A DNA stretch of 64,000 nucleotides. It comes from Escherichia boydii. GTDB lineage: Bacteria; Pseudomonadota; Gammaproteobacteria; Enterobacterales; Enterobacteriaceae. A program made the translations under genes and the position numbers. Positions 61,566-64,000 of this stretch are shown piece by piece. The notes beneath the pieces are model-generated. The model worked only from the letters and a program-made list of their open reading frames with translations, ran no database searches and had not been told where the DNA came from. The stretch covers positions 1,674,001 to 1,738,000 of the forward strand of contig CP169086.1 in the NCBI GenBank assembly GCA_041890495.1, written 5' to 3'. How positions within the stretch are numbered: the stretch's first letter is position 1; each line of letters begins with the position of its first letter.

Positions 61566-62102
61566 TTACAGAAAACCGAGCAGTGAGAAGAAGAAGTATC
61601 CCGCCACAATGATAATCACGGGAAGAATATAGAGCGGGAAAATTTGCAGGAATATGGTGTGACGCGGCACAACAATGCGGGATTCAATCTGCTCCCGGCT
61701 CATGCCTTCCGGGCCTTTAGCCTGCTCCAGAATCAACTGATCCTCAACGCCTTCGCGTAAAAAGCGCGTCTGACGGCTCATTCGCGCGCCAGAGGCCTGC
61801 AGCGCCAGCGCGACAAAGATCAGGGCGTATATCACCCAAAAGCCGATATTCAGGTGTTGATGAAAATCCGGGGTGGGTGAGTTAAACCAGAAGACATTCA
61901 AAAATGGCGTATTGAAACGCATCATCTCAATCATCACATGCGCAAAATCAAGCATTACCGCATTGATACCCGGCTGTTTCTCGCTGTGATCGTACATAAA
62001 TTTGAGTACAGAAATCAGCGTAGAGATGACGGCAGGAATAAAAATCACCCAGCCAGCAATACGTTTTAAGACCGCAATGCGTCCAGCTTGTTGATACGTC
62101 AT
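61566..62102 (-). CDS. yniB: YniB inner membrane protein
   Basis: This 178-residue integral membrane protein corresponds to E. coli YniB. It shows about three or four hydrophobic segments (RIAGWVIFIPAVISTLISVL near residue 13, NIGFWVIYALIFVALALQ near 85, IFLQIFPLYILPVIIIVAG near 150). Between them is a charged cytoplasmic stretch, REGVEDQLILEQAKGPEGMSREQIESRIVVP. Function is unknown. It is convergent with yniA and divergent from hxpB. The sequence differs clearly from E. coli, unlike the first part of yniA. Confidence 0.87.
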   Translation of the reverse strand: MTYQQAGRIAVLKRIAGWVIFIPAVISTLISVLKFMYDHSEKQPGINAVMLDFAHVMIEMMRFNTPFLNVFWFNSPTPDFHQHLNIGFWVIYALIFVALALQASGARMSRQTRFLREGVEDQLILEQAKGPEGMSREQIESRIVVPRHTIFLQIFPLYILPVIIIVAGYFFFSLLGFL

Positions 62103-62250
62103 CAGTTCCTCTTCATAAAGACGCGTTATTTGTGCCTAAGTCTACCTGCTGGTCATCAATTTCGCCCGCTCTTTAAAAGCAATATGCTAAATTGCAGATT
62201 GTGCTTAGCACGTATCGTCTGTTGAACACCCTGGATAAGGAGACGTTGTG

Positions 62251-62922
62251 ATGTCGACACCGCGCCAAATTCTTGCCGCAATTTTTGACATGGATGGATT
62301 ACTGATCGATTCCGAACCGTTGTGGGATCGCGCTGAACTGGACGTCATGGCCAGCCTGGGCGTGGATATCAGCCGCCGTAATGAACTTCCCGATACGCTG
62401 GGCCTGCGCATCGATATGGTGGTTGACCTGTGGTTTGCCCAACAGCCGTGGGCTGGACCGGGTCGTGATGAAGTGACCGCGCGCATTATCAGCCGCGCCA
62501 TTTCGCTGGTTGAAGAGAGCAAGCCGCTGCTGCCCGGCGTACGTGAGGCCGTCGCGCTGTGTAAAGCCCAGGGGCTGAAGGTCGGCCTGGCCTCGGCGTC
62601 ACCGCTGCATATGCTGGAAAAAGTGCTCGTCATGTTTGAACTGCGCGACAGTTTCGACGCGCTGGCATCCGCTGAGAAATTGCCTTACAGCAAGCCGCAC
62701 CCGCAGGTCTATCTGGACTGTGCCGCTAAGCTCGGCCTGGATCCCCTCAACTGCGTTGCGCTGGAAGATTCCGTTAACGGCATGGTGGCCTCTAAAGCCG
62801 CGCGGATGCGCTCCATTGTGGTGCCTGCGGAAGAAGGCCGCCACGACCCCCGGTTTGCGCTTGCCGATGTGAAGTTACAGTCACTGGCAGAACTTACGGC
62901 GCACCACCTGCAGGGCGGCTAA
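62251..62922 (+). CDS. hxpB: Hexitol phosphatase HxpB (YniC), HAD family
   Basis: This cytoplasmic HAD phosphatase acts on 2-deoxyglucose 6-phosphate and hexitol phosphates in E. coli. The 223 residues carry motif I AAIFDMDGLLIDSEP with nucleophile and general-acid aspartates (about residues 13 and 15), motif II SASPLH near 116, and motif III/IV KPHPQVYLD...CVALEDSVNG. The start is the ATG at 62251, since an adjacent GTG at 62248 is less likely. AAGGAG lies upstream. The N-terminal half is highly conserved but its codons differ from E. coli. Confidence 0.93.
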   Translation: MSTPRQILAAIFDMDGLLIDSEPLWDRAELDVMASLGVDISRRNELPDTLGLRIDMVVDLWFAQQPWAGPGRDEVTARIISRAISLVEESKPLLPGVREAVALCKAQGLKVGLASASPLHMLEKVLVMFELRDSFDALASAEKLPYSKPHPQVYLDCAAKLGLDPLNCVALEDSVNGMVASKAARMRSIVVPAEEGRHDPRFALADVKLQSLAELTAHHLQGG

Positions 62923-62990
62923 CGCCCTCCTCCGGTTTGTGACAAACAGTTACACCGTCACCTCTTCCGCCTACTGTATAAAAACCCTAT

Positions 62991-63008
62991 ACTGTATGAA
63001 TTGACAGT
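62991..63008. promoter_or_regulatory. LexA (SOS) box upstream of ydjM
   Basis: CTGTATGAATTGACAG fits CTGT-N8-ACAG exactly at 62992-63007, with a further CTGTATA half-site at 62974-62980. E. coli ydjM is a known LexA target with tandem boxes, so damage induction is expected. Confidence 0.85.
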
Positions 63009-63023
63009 TTTGTGGGTTTTATC

Positions 63024-63614
63024 ATGACGGCGGAAGGCCACCTGCTTTTTTCTATCGCGTGCGCAGTATTTGCCAAAAACGCTGAACTCACCCCCGTGCT
63101 GGCACAGGGGGACTGGTGGCATATCGTCCCTTCCGCCGTACTGACCTGCCTGCTGCCGGACATCGATCACCCTAAGTCCTTCCTCGGACAACGCCTGAAG
63201 TGGGTGTCGAAACCCATCGCCCGCGCGTTCGGCCACCGTGGGTTTACGCACAGCCTGCTGGCCGTGTTTGGCCTGCTGACGCTTTTCTATTTAAAAGTGC
63301 CCGAAAGCTGGATCGTCCCCGCTGATGCCATTCAGGGGATGGTGCTGGGCTATTTAAGCCATATTCTGGCCGATATGCTGACGCCCGCGGGCGTACCGCT
63401 GCTGTGGCCCTGCCGCTGGCGCTTCCGTTTTCCTATCCTCGCACCGCAGAAAGGTAACCAGCTTGAGCGCGTCTTGTGCATGGCGCTGTTTGCTTACGCC
63501 GTCTGGATGCCGCAAACGTTGCCCGAAAACAGTGCAGTCCGGTGGTCTTCCCAGATGATTAATTCGCTGCAATTTCAGTTCAATCGCTTTATTCATCACC
63601 AGATTGAACAGTAA
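63024..63614 (+). CDS. ydjM: YdjM, SOS-induced membrane hydrolase-like protein
   Basis: This 196-residue inner membrane protein of the YdjM/LexA-regulated membrane-bound metal-dependent hydrolase family has several hydrophobic segments. It carries the conserved metal-binding pattern LLPDIDHPKSFLG, the following GHRGFTHSLLA and the later HILADMLTPAGVPLLWPC. The start at 63024 (MTAEGHLLF) gives the E. coli length, although the ribosome site is poor. A GTG in frame at 63012 is the alternative. LexA control is indicated by the box just upstream. Its substrate is unknown. Confidence 0.9.
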   Translation: MTAEGHLLFSIACAVFAKNAELTPVLAQGDWWHIVPSAVLTCLLPDIDHPKSFLGQRLKWVSKPIARAFGHRGFTHSLLAVFGLLTLFYLKVPESWIVPADAIQGMVLGYLSHILADMLTPAGVPLLWPCRWRFRFPILAPQKGNQLERVLCMALFAYAVWMPQTLPENSAVRWSSQMINSLQFQFNRFIHHQIEQ

Positions 63615-63741
63615 ACCAACAAAATTATCCCGTTTGTCATAAACCATTCCATTTGGATATAAGCGCTACATCACACTTCTGCTAACCTTCCGCCAACAGG
63701 ATCGGTAAAAACCGACCCGATAATAAATCAGGAGAACGGGG

Positions 63742-64000
63742 ATGAATTTTCCACTCATCGCGAACGTCGTTGTGTTCGCTGTATTGCTATTGCTTCTCGC
63801 GCAGGCGCGCCACAAACAGTGGAGCCTGGCGAAAAAGGTGCTGGTTGGTCTGGCCATGGGTGTCGTATTCGGTCTGGCATTACAGGCAATTTATGGCTCC
63901 GATAATCCAGTTCTGAAAGATTCCATTCAGTGGTTCAACATTGTCGGTAACGGCTATGTCCAGCTGCTGCAGATGATCGTTATGCCGCTGGTGTTCGCCT
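63742..64000 (+). CDS. tcyP: L-cystine transporter TcyP (YdjN), 3' end cut by window
   Basis: This is the first 86 codons of a DAACS-family sodium/dicarboxylate-type symporter that imports cystine and related sulfur compounds. It opens MNFPLIANVVVFAVLLLLLAQ with the first membrane helix. KKVLVGLAMGVVFGLALQ follows, then NIVGNGYVQLLQMIVMPLVF, the conserved family stretch. CAGGAGAACGGGG gives a strong ribosome site. E. coli has tcyP at the same place after ydjM, under CysB. The window thus begins and ends with sulfur amino acid genes. Confidence 0.93.
   Translation, partial: MNFPLIANVVVFAVLLLLLAQARHKQWSLAKKVLVGLAMGVVFGLALQAIYGSDNPVLKDSIQWFNIVGNGYVQLLQMIVMPLVFA

Overview
The window is a chromosomal segment of an Enterobacteriaceae member. 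Gene order follows the Escherichia coli pykF-lpp-ldtE-suf-menI-ydiJ-ydiK-rprA-ppsA-ppsR-aroH-hemP-selO-ydiV-nlpC-btuDEC-ihfA-pheTS-rplT-rpmI-infC-thrS-ydiY-pfkB-ydiZ-yniABC-ydjM-tcyP map. Many proteins diverge from E. coli in the way expected of Enterobacter or close relatives. Accessory loci also point there: a reverse transsulfuration pair, a heme uptake operon, a 3-hydroxybutyrate operon and a GH3 glycosidase pair, none of which sits here in E. coli K-12. There are no rRNAs, tRNAs, IS elements, prophages or CRISPR arrays.

Layout. 0-3.4 kb: a cut MetN-like ABC ATPase, divergent from cystathionine beta-synthase and gamma-lyase (methionine to cysteine). 3.4-6.8 kb: pyruvate kinase I, Braun lipoprotein and the L,D-transpeptidase LdtE. 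6.9-12.4 kb: the sufABCDSE Fe-S operon with a Fur box. 12.7-16.0 kb: blue-light module bluR-bluF against ycgZ-ymgA-ariR, with a strong inverted-repeat operator. 16.2-18.4 kb: a cysteine form of formate dehydrogenase H behind a sigma-54 type promoter. 18.4-24 kb: ydiH, menI, ydiJ and ydiK (both broken by frameshifts), an ERIC repeat and the sRNA RprA. 24-28 kb: a GPH-family sugar transporter and a GH3 glycosidase. 28-32.8 kb: ppsA/ppsR and aroH with Cra and TrpR sites. 32.9-38.9 kb: Fur-controlled hemP-hmuRSTUV. 38.8-44.7 kb: a LysR regulator and a divergent operon for 3-hydroxybutyrate and acetoacetate use. 44.7-50.1 kb: selO, ydiV, nlpC, btuDEC. 50.1-57.5 kb: ihfA, pheTS with the pheM attenuator, rplT, rpmI, infC (AUU start), thrS. 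57.6-64 kb: two tiny membrane proteins, ydiY, pfkB, ydiZ, yniABC, SOS-type ydjM and the start of tcyP.

The most striking signal is mosaicism. Several blocks (about 3.4-5.7, 6.9-12.1, 19.2-24.0, 28.0-32.5, 50.1-57.5 and 60.6-61.4 kb) encode proteins that, from memory, match E. coli almost residue for residue. They have lower GC and E. coli-like codon choice. The intervening blocks are GC-rich and diverge from E. coli. Some switches fall inside genes (sufA, aroH, yniA) without breaking the frame. This means either extensive homologous import from an Escherichia donor or a chimeric assembly. The roughly ten single-base indels in ydiJ and ydiK, inside one E. coli-like block, make sequence quality a serious alternative. 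No alignment could be run, so the identity statements rest on recalled reference proteins.
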